A DNA stretch of 64,000 nt from Nissolia schottii (GCA_003254905.1 QANU01094326.1:23940-87939); one strand, 5' to 3'; counted from the stretch's first letter, positions 23,975-35,998 are shown. Program-made: numbers and translations. The notes: generated from the letters alone by a model not told the origin.

Positions 23975-24683
23975 TAGGGGTGAACACGGGTCGTACCCAA
24001 CCCGCGGACCCGCCCAATCCGACCCGGGCGGGTCGGATTCGGCGAGTCGGCGGATCAGACCCGAACGACCCGCTTAAGTGGACGGGTCGAGTCTCAGATT
24101 CAAAATCATAGACCCGACCCGACCCGCGACCCGCGTATATATAACATTTGTAACCTAATTTTTTCACAATGCACAGCTTCACTTTCAATCTGTCCTCTCC
24201 TTCGCCTTCGCCCACCGCGTCTGCCGCCGCCGACCACGCCGCCACCCCGTCCCCTCCACCTCTCCTTCGCCTTCGTCTCCGCTTTTGCCTTCACCACCGT
24301 CCCCTCCACCTCGCGACCCCGCAGCCACCCCTCCGCGACCCCGCACTTGCCTTCCTCTCCTTCGCCTTCGTCACCGCACTTGCCTTCCTCCGCGACCCCG
24401 CACTTGCCTTCCTCACCGCAGCCACCCCTAATTTAACCCTAATTTTGCTGTTTCCTCTGCGTGACTCTGTGTGTGCGCGCGCGCGCGTGCGTGCTATGGT
24501 TTTTTTTTTAAAAAGAGGGCGGGTCACCCGCCGACCCGCCAAAACCTACCCGACTCGGGCGGGTGGCGGGTCTGGCGGGTACCCATTAAAAAAGCGCATT
24601 TTTTACCCGACCTGACCCGCCTGCTGGACGTTGGGTCGGGTCTGCGACACGGGCGGGTCCTACCCGACCTGTGTGCACCCCAA
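23975..24683. mobile_element. Non-autonomous hAT transposon upstream of the P450
   Basis: Ends TAGGGGTGAACACGGGTCG and, reversed, TTGGGGTGCACACAGGTCGG, imperfect hAT-type terminal inverted repeats rich in CGGGT. They are flanked by a perfect 8-bp target duplication AAACTTAG (23967-23974 and 24684-24691). The 709-bp element has a C-rich core (24170-24470) built from CTTCGCCTTCG-like repeats. It ends 222 bp before the P450 start codon. The open frames at 24106-24615 are shadows of the GC-rich core. Confidence 0.85.
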
Positions 24684-24860
24684 AAACTTAGTATAAAGAA
24701 TTTTAGCTTATCTTTGTAAACAGTTTATGAGGCCCATAAACAGCGTGATATTTTTGTAAGTATTTAAATATAAATAATCAAAATACTTATATTATCCCTC
24801 AGAGCGAACTACAATTCTCTAAAGCGAGATCCGTACGAATCGATAAAATATCTAACAATT

Positions 24861-24870
24861 TATATATATA
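24861..24870 (+). promoter_or_regulatory. Candidate TATA box of the P450 gene
   Basis: TATATATATA 43 bases upstream of the ATG, in the stretch between the hAT element and the gene. It would leave only a very short 5' UTR, so transcription may also start elsewhere. Confidence 0.4.
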
Positions 24871-24913
24871 ATTCCCTATTTGAGAGAAACCAAAGCAAGC
24901 AGCAGGAAGAAAC

Positions 24914-27893
24914 ATGGCTCTTGTACAATCCCTTTGTTTATCCATCATCATTGGCATCGTTAGCGTCTGGTTTATTGTGATTAAGGTCAAAAGTAGAAAC
25001 AAGCTCAATCTCCCTCCTTCCCCACCTAAGCTACCTTTCATTGGAAACCTCCATCAGCTAGGAACACTTCCACACCGATCCTTCTATGAACTCTCCAAAA
25101 AGTATGGCCCTCTCATGTTTCTGCAGCTGGGTCAAACTCCGACTCTTGTGGTCTCATCCGCTGACGTGGCCAAAGAAATCATCGGATCCCACGACGCCGT
25201 TTTTGCCGGCAGGCCCCAGACAACCGCCGCTAAATTCTTTCTCTATGATGGCAAGGACGTTGCTTTCGTGCCCTACGGAGAAGAGTGGAGGCAGAAGAGG
25301 AAGGTCTGTGTTCTTGAGCTTCTGAGCCATAAGAGGGTCAAATCCTTTCAGTCTATTCGTCAAGAAGAGGTTGCGGAATTGGTTGGTACCTATCATCATA
25401 CATAAATAATTTATTTTTCTTCTTCACCTATGCATATCAAATATTATTTAATTCTGCCTTACACTTTTTATGGACCACCAATTTTTTAAAAATAAGTAAG
25501 GCGGTTCATTTTATTTTTCATTTTTTATCTATTTTTTAAAACAAATTATCATATTTAAAATAAAATTTGTTTAAGCTTTTAAATTTAAAAATCATGATTA
25601 AAATTATTATAAATATATACTTCTTCATGTCCATTTTAAATATCACTTTGACCAAATATGCAAGTATTAAGAAAGTTATAATTAAGAGTGATTTAGAGGA
25701 TAAGTTATAATATTAAAAAGTTATTATTTTTAAGGCTTCAATAAATTAAGGATACAATTGTAAACTTAACAATAAATTTTGCTTTGAAAAGTAAGAATGA
25801 CAAATAATTTGGATCAAAATTTTTTTGTCAAGTGACAGTTAAAATGGACCAGAATGAGTAATATTATATAGGGTTAAATATGTTTTTATTTCTTATAAAA
25901 TTTTAAAAAAAATTTGTTTGGTCCCTGAAAATTTGTTCGGTACGAATTAGTCCTGTAAAAAAATTTTGATAGGTTTTATTCTCTATCGTTGATGTGACCG
26001 TTAAGTGTGACACGTAGCGTCGTTAAATGTGAGTTTTAGCCCATGTTATTAGAACAAGCTGCTTACATAACCATTAAATTTGTTACGTGTGATGTCACAT
26101 AGCACATTTAAAGGTCATGTTAATTGGCATTGACATCTTTTTCTAACGGTAGAGACTAAAACCTACCAAAAAAATTTCAAACTAATTTCAAACAAAAAAA
26201 TTTTTTCGGTACCAGACACAAATTTTTAAATTTTACAGAGACTAAAAACATATTTAAACTTGTTATATAAATAAATGCAGACGGCATGTGTATTACTTTT
26301 TGCAAGGCTTAGTTTTTCGTTTGTTTTTTCCACTCACCCAAAAAAAAAATGTTATTGTATTGTAAAGCATTATTGTATTAAATACTCGAATTTGTATTCG
26401 TCCAACATAGGTTGGTACCATAAGGGAAGTAGCATGTGCGAGTAAAGGGTCACGAGTGAATCTGAGTGATATGTTGATGGCAGCCACAAACAACATAGTG
26501 TCTAGATGCGTTCTTGGGCAAAAGTATGATAGCCCAGATTGTAGCAGCAGCTTTGGGGTGTTTGGGAGGAAGATTACAAGACAATTTGCAAGTTTTAGTG
26601 TGAGAGATTTCTTCCCTTCATTGGGTTGGGTTGACGTTCTTACAGGGTTGATTCCTGATTTTAGGGCCACTTTTTTGGCATTAAATGCTTTCTTTGATGA
26701 AATGATTGCGGAACATAGTACGAGAATCAAAAGCGACAGTTATGATCGGTCCCATTGCAAAGACTTTGTGGAGATACTGCTTCAACTACAAGAGAGTGGT
26801 AGGCTTGATTTTGATCTCACCATGGATGACCTTAAAGCAATCCTAGTGGTATGTTTCTCTCTCCCCTTCTAATTAATTAATTAATTAGCATATCCACCCG
26901 TATTTTCTCTTTTTGGCAAGAGAAGTGCTCTTTATACGTAGTTTTTTAATACCCAAATGCGACGAAGCACATATAAATAATACTAAATTTTAGTTATAAA
27001 ATTTTTAATTATAGATGAGAAATATTTTACGTTCGCTTAACATTTACTTAACTGAAATCAACTTGCATGTCATTCACCATATGTTAATTCCAGCATCTAA
27101 ATTATTATATTAAAATGATAGATCTCTTTCTGTAAATATTAGTTTCACATATGCCAATGATGTGGTGCACCCGAAACACACCTTGTGATGTCACGTTGAA
27201 GATCACAAATTATGGGTATTTGGGAAACTACCTTGTATTATATAAGAGTTGTTCACTTTATCCATACTTTAGAAATATGGTTAAATGCTTTTTTGAGTTG
27301 ACCACATTTTATTTGTGTTTTTTGAGAATTTTATTTTAGATGTTAAAAAAAACTTAAGTGCAAAACGGACAAGTAAGTGCAAAGAGGACCGTCTACCGAG
27401 AACAACACCTGGCTCATGTGACTCGAGCCTCATTTGTTTTTGTAGAATTAAATGTTTTTCAAAAGTGATTATATCTTATTTTTGGAGTATCGTGCAAATA
27501 AATTTAGTCACTTCTAAACTAAATTTAACTACATTTTTGGGTTATGGCTATGCATCAAATGTGATTCCGTATATTTACACCTTGTGATTGCATCGCACCC
27601 TTGGCTAGGCCGTGCTGCTTACCACGACTATAAATTTCCCAAAACTAAATGAAATGGTTGTAGCTGTTGATTTCTACATCTGCTATGGGCGGAGGGGTAG
27701 GTGAGAGAGAGAGAGATATGTGAGAGCGTGAGAGAATTTGCATGGTCAACATTAAATCTTAAAATAAATATATCATTTAGGAGAAAGAATGAATTTGTAT
27801 GTGTGTGTGGGCACCCTTGTGGTTTAGGTGAGAGTGAGTTTTGTGAAACGTGAGAGAATTGGAATGATCAACGTTAAAACATTTAATTTCGTA

Positions 27894-27944
<51 letters not shown>

Positions 27945-29125
27945 TTTAGGAGAAAGAATGAATAATGAGTTGCAATTAGAGCATTTAATTTTCCACGAAT
28001 GATCAAGATTAAAACACAAAATTCATGTATTTTTTAAGTAATCAAATGGCATCTGCATACCTTTTAATCTCGACCATTCATGTAAGATTCAATTATCTAG
28101 GTTTGCTCATCTGACTCTCAAATTTTAAAAAAGGAAATGTATCTGAACTAATTGCAGTTCATTAATTCATTCTTTCTCCTGATATATTTTCTTTTAAGAT
28201 TTAATCTTGACCATTCAAAAACCACTATTGTCTATATATGTACTTTAACCTCTAAGAGTGTGTTTGTGAGTTAAATTTAGGAGGAGCAAGAAATGATTTG
28301 GGGGACTTAGTCATGATTTTTACAACTGTACTTTAGCGGAGCCATTTCCTACCTACCTACATCGTAATAATTATTTACCATACAATTGTGTCTCATATAA
28401 GATATAGTTTAATAATCATAGGAATGTGTGTGTGTGTGTATTTATATGGTTTAGTTCTGTTGTTATTGTGTAAAGTCTACATTAACCCTTTTCAATAATT
28501 TCAGGATATGTTTATTGGAGGTAGTGACACTACTTCAACAGCTCTAGAATGGGCTTTTGCCGAGCTCATTAAGAAACCAAATACCATGAAGAAAGCCCAA
28601 GAGGAGGTAAGGAGAGTTGTGGGGAGCAAATCAACAGTGGATGAGAATGATGTAAGTCAAATGAACTACTTAAAATGTGTGATCAAAGAAACTCTTAGAT
28701 TACATCCATCTATTCCACTTTTAGTTCCTCGAGAAACAACATCAAGCGTGAAAGTAAATGGATATGATATTCCTTCAAAAACAATGGTATATATGAATGT
28801 ATGGGCTATTCATAGAGACCCTGAATTATGGGATAATCCTGAAGAGTTCATTCCCGAGAGATTTGAAAGCAACCAAGTTGATATTAAAGGGCAAGATTTT
28901 CAATTAATCCCATTTGGTACTGGGAGAAGGGGATGCCCTGGAATTCTATTTGCCCTTGCTTCTGCTGAATATGTGCTTGCTAATCTTCTGTATTGGTTTG
29001 ACTGGAAGTTACCTGGTGGTTTTGATGCATTGGAACAACACATCGACATGAGTGAGATGTGTGGGATCACTGTCAACAAGAAAGTCCCACTTCATCTTGA
29101 ACCTATACCATACTCTCTTATTTAA
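24914..29125 (+). CDS. Cytochrome P450, CYP71 family (apparently intact, 3 exons)
   Basis: Exons 24914-25381, 26411-26848 and 28505-29125 join to 508 residues, the normal length of a microsomal plant P450. Visible in order: an N-terminal membrane anchor (about residues 5-24), the proline hinge LPPSPPKLP, the C-helix WRQKRK, the I-helix oxygen-binding motif GGSDTTST at the start of exon 3, the K-helix ETLR, PERF, and the haem-binding loop FGTGRRGCPG with the axial Cys. Such enzymes are ER-bound, haem-thiolate monooxygenases fed by NADPH-P450 reductase. CYP71 members mostly act on specialised metabolites; the substrate cannot be read here. The second intron (26849-28504) is at the conserved CYP71 position. 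The first (25382-26410) is not, and looks like a recent insertion. An AATAAA lies at 29185-29190. A decayed paralogue lies at 57.1-59.1 kb on the opposite strand. Confidence 0.9.
25382..26410 (+). other. P450 intron 1, apparently created by an insertion
   Basis: The intron starts GTTGGT and ends CATAG. GGTTGGTACC occurs at 25381-25390 and again at 26410-26419, as a target-site duplication would. The inserted block is then 25391-26409 (1019 bp, TATCATCATAC...CGTCCAACATA). The donor GT comes from the left duplicate. The acceptor AG is made of the insert's last A and the first G of the right duplicate. Removing 25382-26410 restores the frame ELVGTIREV. The paralogue at 58.6 kb reads straight through this point with no intron. 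A 10-bp duplication fits a Mutator-like element, but the ends show no convincing inverted repeat, so the class stays open. Confidence 0.75.
25871..26262. mobile_element. Legume-type MITE nested in P450 intron 1
   Basis: GGGTTAAATATGTTTTTA at the left and, reversed, CAAGTTTAAATATGTTTTTA at the right, flanked by TTATATA at 25864-25870 and 26263-26269. The arms extend about 140 bp with imperfect pairing (TTTGGTCCCTG, GGTAGGTTTTAGTCTC). The terminus is one I associate with abundant Fabaceae repeats. Confidence 0.75.
27690..27970 (+). repeat. Duplication and microsatellite inside P450 intron 2
   Basis: CATTTAGGAGAAAGAATGAAT occurs near 27775 and again near 27945, and GTGAGAGAATT with AACGTTAAA/AACATTAAA text also appears twice. 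A (GT)n(TA)n tract fills 27893-27942. The rest of intron 2 (26849-28504) is AT-rich with nothing else recognised. Confidence 0.65.
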
Positions 29126-29235
29126 ATCTAGATATGGGGTGACTTTATTGGTTTCTTGAATATTGTTGTTTTACTTTCTTTCTCAATAAATTTTTATATG
29201 TTCCTTAATAAGAAGAAGATTTGTTTTTGAGTGCT

Positions 29236-29935
29236 ATTATGTGTACACCCACTTTTTTGTCATCATTCAGTAGAATGTTGCTACATGTACACCAATTTTT
29301 CTGTCATCATTCAGTCACCATATGGTATACACAACAATTTTGAATACACAAACTTTTTGCACACACACATGCACAAATATTTTTCACATATGAAACTAAA
29401 TTAGATCGAATTTACGACGCATTAAATAGCCAAAAGTAATTGTTGCACTTTATCTCCTGCTTTCCACTCACATTCTAAGTGTGTGGACTCACTTGCTACC
29501 ATGCACAAACATTTTAAAGTACATGCACAAACTTTTGAACTGACTTGCACAAACTTTTCAAGAAACAGAAACAAATAATGAAACAAAAATGAAATGAAAA
29601 CGATGAATAATAGAATTTTGGTACTCGCGTGCTTAAACTTTTGAACAACCAAAAACAAAAAATATGATCAAAATGAAAATGAACACGAAGACGAAGAAGA
29701 AAACTTTGGTGCTCATGTACACAAGCTTTTGAACAATGATGGACAAACTTTTTTATACATATGTACAAACTTTTTAAAAACTGTAAACGAATATTATGAC
29801 CAACACGAAAACGAAAACAATGACAAAAAAGAAAACCTTGATGCACACATACACAAACTTTTAAACAAATATGCACAAACATTTTTCGCACATGCACAAA
29901 CTTTTGAACTAAATATAAAATAAATATAGTCATTT
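29236..29935 (-). repeat. ACAAACTTTTGAAC motif array downstream of the P450
   Basis: Starts with two copies of a unit of about 45 bp (GTGTACACC or TGTACACCAA, then TGTCATCATTCAGT). It continues with repeated CATGCACAAACTTTTGAAC-like units to 29910. The GTGTACACC start and ACAAAC motif resemble the large element at 13.35-22.8 kb, suggesting a related, smaller or truncated copy. Only one orientation of the motif is present. The open frames here are repeat shadows. Confidence 0.55.
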
Positions 29936-30470
29936 TTTCATACAGAAGTTACTTTTTGTAAATAAATATAAATTGTATTCACGTAGATATCAAAACATGG
30001 ATATGATACATACAATATACATATTTAACTATTATAATACAGAACATATCAATATCAATAACTTAGGTGTTTCAATTTTTTAACACTTAAATTATAAATA
30101 TTACCACATCAGGAAACATATTCAATACTCATAGAGATTAATATAATTAGTTTACATTCAATACATTTTTCTCTTGCATATAGATAATTATATCATTCGT
30201 CCTTTATAATATAAAATGAACATTTTTGGATATATATAAAAAAGAACAATGTAGAAAAGTTAACATAAAATATTTAGAGAGAATTATCAATTTTAAGTAG
30301 CATTTTAATAGTAATTAATTTAAGAGACAATAATTGAAAGTTGAAAAAATATAAAAAAAATGGAGAAAGAACTTATAGCAAAATGATACGTAAATACAAA
30401 ATAAAAAAAAATTTGAAGAAAGAAATTATAATAACATTATATTCAAAGGCCTAAGCATTCATGTCACAAC
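29936..30470. other. AT-rich intergenic
   Basis: No gene or repeat structure recognised. Confidence 0.5.
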
Positions 30471-33400
30471 ATCTCTTGATGATATTTATTTTAACTAGCG
30501 AGTTGGAGTCACTTCGTGCTTGCCAATCTGAACTTTTTATGGATTGTTGATTACAAAAGGTATGAAGATATATAAATGTGTAAAAAAGAAGAAAAAGGAG
30601 TGGGTTGAATAAATAGAAAGAGTAGAAGACATTTTACAAGAAGATAATTATATACCGTGAGAAAAATTGATTGAGAAAAAATGGTTATAAAAAGGTAAGT
30701 GAAAAAATAATTGGACCCCTTTTTTTGGAATCCCCTTGATTGAGAATAAATGATTATAAAAAGGTAAAAGATGAAAAAATAATTGGAACCTTTTTTGGAA
30801 TCCCCTTTATCATATGTTTAGATGATTTGAGATAAGTAAAAGCTTATTGAAAATAATGTCTATTTATATCAAAATAAAAAAATTACTTACATTAAATCTT
30901 TTTGTATTAATTGCAATAGCCTAATGGTTGCGGCGTGCGTGTGAATGAATGAATCTCTTTGAGATTTGCTTGTGGATATTAACAAAGCTAACAATTTTTC
31001 CCTTTATTTTTGAGGGAAAAATATTTCTCAAAATTTATGGATTATGTGCAGAATAATTATAAAAATTGCAGGCATAAATTTTGCACTATGATGCTGCTAC
31101 TTCCCCATGTATTGTGAATTTTTCATTTTGTGCAATTCTATTCCCCATTTGGGGTTTAGATTGAAGATCAGAAGTTGTTGACGCCATTGATGAGCAAGAG
31201 TTGTCCACTGAGGGGAGCAACTTCTGCAACTGGTTAAGTTGTTAAAGGCAGCAAAGTTGAGATCAGTCATCACGCTTGCCACCATCACTGACAACTTAAG
31301 AATGACTATGTAGAAGCTAACCAAAGTGTTCATTGTCTCATATGGAACTTAAGAAACTAAGTAGTATTTGCACTAAGAATCTACACTCATGCAAAATCAA
31401 TATCACAAAAGTTGCAAGCTATGTATTCTTAGTGCCTCTTAATTTTCATGCTGTGAAGTTTAAAGAAAAGAATGAGTATTTGACATTTAAATCAGGTGCA
31501 AATGATTTATTTGCTAAGAGACATGGATGAATAAATGACAGAGACAGACGTTCTCAAATTCAAGAGTTGAGAAGGGCTATATAGCAAGTTATCTACACTT
31601 ATTCTCATTCCTGTTGTACCTTTTACTTAAGTTTGATTGATAAAATCAATGGTTATTACTCTCTTGGAGATAGAATTGGGATCCTTTTCTCCATTTTGAG
31701 AGTCACGTAATGTTTTGCGTTTTTGTCCATTTAGTCTCTAAACTATTCATTTTTTTATTTTTATTTTTAGAACTGTAGTGCACTGCAATGCTTAGTTCTA
31801 TCAATTACACTCCTCATGCATGCTACACCTATTTATTCTCTATTCTCTTGCTATGATCGCAATCTTTATTTTGATGGTGATGTATTAAATTTCTTTGGCT
31901 TTAATGTCTTCAATTTCTTATGTTTGTTAAGATTAGTACACTCTTGATGTGACTTTTGTATTGTATACTTGAGATTCCTTATTCAAGGCAATTTTGATTT
32001 TGTACATAACTTTTATACCTAATCTTTTAACCCTTTGTGTGATCAAATACTAGGTAAACAATTGATACTCATGCGGAGATGTGGCGAGAATAAAGATAGA
32101 TTTTTATCCATGAGATGAAAGATGGGGGACAATCAAATTTTATAAGGATACTACTAAAATTGTTTACGAGAAAGTTTTTGAAAATATATATTGAATTATA
32201 ATTTACAATTTACAATTTACAATATGTAGAAAAAATAAGCTGGACAAAATAAGCGGTCATAATTTATTAACGTCACATTAAATGAGTATCTATTATGGGT
32301 TGTTTGAAAAATTTTACATTTCATCAATAGTTTTCTCATTGTATTCATATAAAAATATTTCATGATACACTTTGTTATCGGCACGGATAGAAATTCTAGT
32401 TTATAATGATACTGATAATGTGTTTTACTGTTGCATTTTGTAGCGGTTGTGGTTAACATTATCCAATTGATGCTAGTGGCGATTATGAAACAGTTGCGAC
32501 AATAAAAGTGTTATATCTATTTATCAACGGTTTGTAACTACCGCTAATTATTATAAAATGAATCTCCCTTTTTTTCCACGTTGGAATTTCAACTCCGCGA
32601 AAATTTTTTCCCTCAAACCAACGGTTACTAATTTTTACATTTCATGTTTTTTTTACTTCATGCTTTCAGTGGCCACTCACACTCAGTCTCTGTCTCTCTC
32701 TCCCTTCTCAAGCCACGCCGCCGCTGCCTCTCTCCAAGTGTCATCTCTGGCCGCTGCTGCCACCGCCACGCCGCTACCGCTGCCGCTGCTCCCGCCTCCT
32801 CTCTCCGATCTCTTACAGGTACCTCTCTCTCTCTCTCTCTCTCTCTCGCTCCCTCGATCCCTCAATCTCTCACCACTCCCTTTCTTTACATATATTCTCT
32901 TCACGGCGCGCGTGAAAGAAGATTACTCTTTCGGCGATGGCGTCTTCGAGGGTTTGTGATTCTCTCTCTAATTAACCGAACACTGCGTCCACTATGATTC
33001 TCTCTGTCACTGCCCCCATGGCATAGAGAATACGAAAAGATGCAAAATTAACTGGTTCCTCGTGGATTGGGATTATCCCTTTCTTATCAAGGGATTCTTG
33101 CTATTTCTTGCAGGATCCCCAATTTTCTCTCACCACCCAAACATTATTTGGCTTTTATAATTCTCTCACCTCCATTGCATTTTCTCCGTCCTCAACGCGC
33201 ACGACTCCGTTGCGTTGCCCCGGCCAAGATTCCGTCGTCGCACCGTCGCTCTGGCAATCTCATCCATTCACCCCTTTACCATTTTTTATTTTTTTGTATT
33301 ATTTATTTTTATGGGTTTTGTGGCTTTCTGGGTTTTTGGGGTGTTCTGTTTTGGAAATTGTATTTGGGGTCCTTTGAAGGTTAAAAGAAATTGAACTTTT

Positions 33401-35166
33401 GAAAATTGTATCGGACAGGGAAGGTTTTGATGCTGTTTTTCTTGGTGTTTGTAGGGCATGAGAGTCATGGAGTTCATGTGTGTCACAAATGTCATGGAGA
33501 TTTTTATTCTATTTTTCTATTTTTCTTTAAGTTTGATTAGCTTTCTTTTCTTCATTCCCCATAGTATGATTGTAGCGTAGACGATATAGTTAAAAGAAGA
33601 CTAAAGAAGACTAACATAATGACATTTTCTTGATTACATTTGTTAAGAGATTTTTTCAATAGGATGGTAACAAATTTTCCAATTTTATAACATTTTTTCT
33701 TTTTCTGTTGATAAGTAATAAATTGGATGATATGATGCAGGATCCATCACTACTTGAATTTGCTCGGGTTGAGCTCCTTGAAAAGAATAAGTCTGTGGCA
33801 GTTGAAGAGTTAGTTGAGGTATTGTAATTTCTTGGCTGGATGTCTAAGTATGCTTTCTATATCCTTACTCATGCAGCTTGTTCTGTAGATAATTTTTGGT
33901 AGTGTTGCACCCCTTGAGAGCTATTCTGCTCATCTCTTATAATATTGGGTAGTGTTGCACCTCTTGAGAGCTATTCTGCTCATCTCTTGCTATCAAAAGA
34001 TGAAGTTTACTTCAAGGATCTTGTTCTGTATATGGACCTCGACCAAGTGAGCGAGTAGATGTATTACACTTAGTTTCAACGTAGCTTTTAAAAAAAAGTA
34101 TTAGTCATCACATAGTTTAGTATGTGGCTCCAATTCTAAGTATATTCCTAACATACACGTGCTCCCTCCAGGTAGGGGCTCTACATTTATTTTAATACCT
34201 GTTTTGGATTTATTGTACATTGGGATTGCAATTTAGTAGTTTAAAGCCAATACTATTGACCACTTAGTGGTGGCCTTTTTGTTTAGCAGCAGAATTCTTC
34301 CATAAGGTGTCAGTTACCATGCCTTTGTGCGTGATGAGTGTAAAGAGACGTATAGATATGAATTACTTGAACTAGTTGTAATATACAACCCTTATGATGG
34401 TATATATGAATTGTTATATATGAATTGACTTAGGTAATTTGTTTGATTCAGCTGTCTTCCTTGTGGGCACATATATGGTATAGGAAATGCTCATTAAGGT
34501 ATGTGAGGAAGCTCTATGATGGAGAATCTCATAAGGTCAGGCTAATTTTATGCGCATTCAAAATTTCACAATAAACTTTTAGGAACTTAATATGCCTGAT
34601 TGGTCTTTCTTTTTTATTTGTTCTTCTGCAGAAAATTCAGACACTTGAGGCCAAATGTGTTGCTCTTGAAAATAAGGTAAGATGCTGCTGGTTAATAATG
34701 TTCTTGCTGCATTATATCTTCTGGGGGGACAGGTCTCCTAGTTGTTTTAGCTATTTGTGTCTAAAATTTCCTCTCTTGTATTCCTAGCTTCATGTTGGAT
34801 TGTATTATGCTGGTGATTCTATTCTTTTGTTCCAAATTACATTTGAGAATTTCAGCTGTCTTTAACGTAGTGTGATATTTAACGCCTTGCATAGAGCTTA
34901 TTAATGCTTCATTTTACTACTTTCCATCCTGAATTGACAGCTTATACTCGATGGTATACTTTAAAAAAATGTTCTTTGGTGAATACAATTCTACATGATA
35001 TGAAGTTTCTAATGGTCTAATATTTTTGGTAGGCATAGTTATTTCTTGAAGATGGGAAATGTAATAATTGGTGGAGAAGAGGCCTCATGTAGCCTTGTTC
35101 CAGCACAGGTTTATAAGTTTCCTATCTTAAACCCCGAGATGGGAGGTTGCCCATGGATGATTCTCT
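30471..35166 (+). repeat. Duplicated segment, copy B (inverted relative to A and C)
   Basis: Reverse complement of copy A over about 30471-34700, and of copy C over about 32000-35166. The inner arm beyond 34700 is shared only with C because A runs off the window. The inner end ATGGATGATTCTCT at 35153-35166 is the last text shared with copy C (mirror at 39626-39639). Compared with A and C it keeps an extra stretch of about 55 bp near 34172-34230 and lacks a tandem duplication that both of those share. Confidence 0.85.
32937..34676 (+). pseudogene. Unrecognised gene, copy B (truncated)
   Basis: The same four blocks as in copy A: 32937-32951 (ATG, MASSR), 33741-33818 (DPSLLEF...VEELVE), 34452-34535 (...LYDGESHK) and 34632-34676 (KIQTLEAKCVALENK), each with GT/AG borders and phase-0 joins. 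It differs from A and C by CGG instead of TGG in the second block (Arg for Trp). About 450 bp after the last exon the sequence runs into plastid DNA, so no complete gene can follow. A GC-rich leader at 32690-32930 matches that of A. The function is unknown. Confidence 0.45.
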
Positions 35167-35222
35167 AGTACTCATGATTAAACCCTTAGAGGGAAGGGTA
35201 GTTACCTTTTTTTGGCCGGTTG

Positions 35223-35296
35223 TGGGCAAGGAGGGATTCGAACCCCCGACACTGTGGTTTGTAGCCACGTGCTCTAATCCTCTGAGCAACAGACCC
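35223..35296 (-). tRNA. trnR: trnR relic (plastid), anticodon changed to ACA
   Basis: All 74 bases of plastid tRNA-Arg(ACG) are present, but the anticodon loop reads ACA instead of ACG, and other CG sites in the arms (TGGGCGAGG to TGGGCAAGG, CACCGTGG to CACTGTGG) are converted. The 5' acceptor and D-arm also carry changes. A non-functional relic. Confidence 0.85.
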
Positions 35297-35554
35297 CACC
35301 CATCTCCACTGTACCTGTTCCCCAAAGTACCCTAAAACTAAAAAAAAGCGTTCATTTTGGCTTAAGAAGATGTGAAAATGCCTCTCTCTATCTCTATGTG
35401 CGTTTCGAGGTGTGTGTCAAGTGGGCGAGAAGGGATTTCATAATTTGGGTTTTGAATAAGACGACCTTTTTCATTTTTCATTCTTAGTACTATGAAAAAG
35501 TAATAAGAATACTTTTTCATATGTAATAAGAATGAGAGGTCTTAAGCTTTTTAT

Positions 35555-35676
35555 CATCCTGGCGCCGAGCTATTTTTCCGCAGGACCTCCTTTACAGTAT
35601 CGTCACCGCAGTAGAGTTTAAGCACCAAGTTCGAGATGGATTGGTGTGGTTCCTCTATGCCTAGGACACCAGAATA
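35555..35676 (-). rRNA. rrn5: Plastid 5S rRNA relic
   Basis: Full length (about 122 bp), from the TATTCTGGTGTCC start (read on the minus strand) to the CAGGATG end. It has a few substitutions and a small insertion relative to the conserved plastid 5S. Not expected to be expressed from the nucleus. Confidence 0.9.
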
Positions 35677-35894
35677 TCGAACCATGAAATGAACAAAGAA
35701 AGGCATGAGATAAAAGCATATTGCTTATTCATTGTGAGGCCCTAATTCTTGACTGGAGGGGACACCAAAGGCCCTTCCATCCCTTGGATAGAGAGGGGGT
35801 CAGAGCTTTTGGTTTTTTCATGTTGTCAAAGAGTTGAACAATAAAAATAGATGGCGAGTGCCTGATCGAATTGATCGGGTCATGTAGGAACAAG

Positions 35895-35998
35895 GTTCAA
35901 GTCTACCGGTCTGTTACGATGCCTCAGCGGCATATATTACTACACTTCCACTTGACACCTATCGTTAATGAGAAACGGCTCGTCTCGTCGTGACCTTC
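35895..35998 (-). rRNA. rrn4.5: Plastid 4.5S rRNA relic
   Basis: Full length (about 104 bp), starting GAAGGTCACGACGAGACGAG and ending in CCGGTAGACTTGAAC on the minus strand. It has several substitutions relative to the plastid consensus, including CG losses. It lies about 100 bp from rrn23, the normal plastid spacing. Confidence 0.9.

Noticed and set aside
24169-24615. Pro/Ser/Arg-rich open frames upstream of the P450
   Set aside because: They lie entirely within the C-rich core of a non-autonomous hAT element.
35147-35335. Open frame containing a GFEPPTLWF-type peptide
   Set aside because: This is the well-known spurious translation of a tRNA-Arg gene read on the opposite strand.
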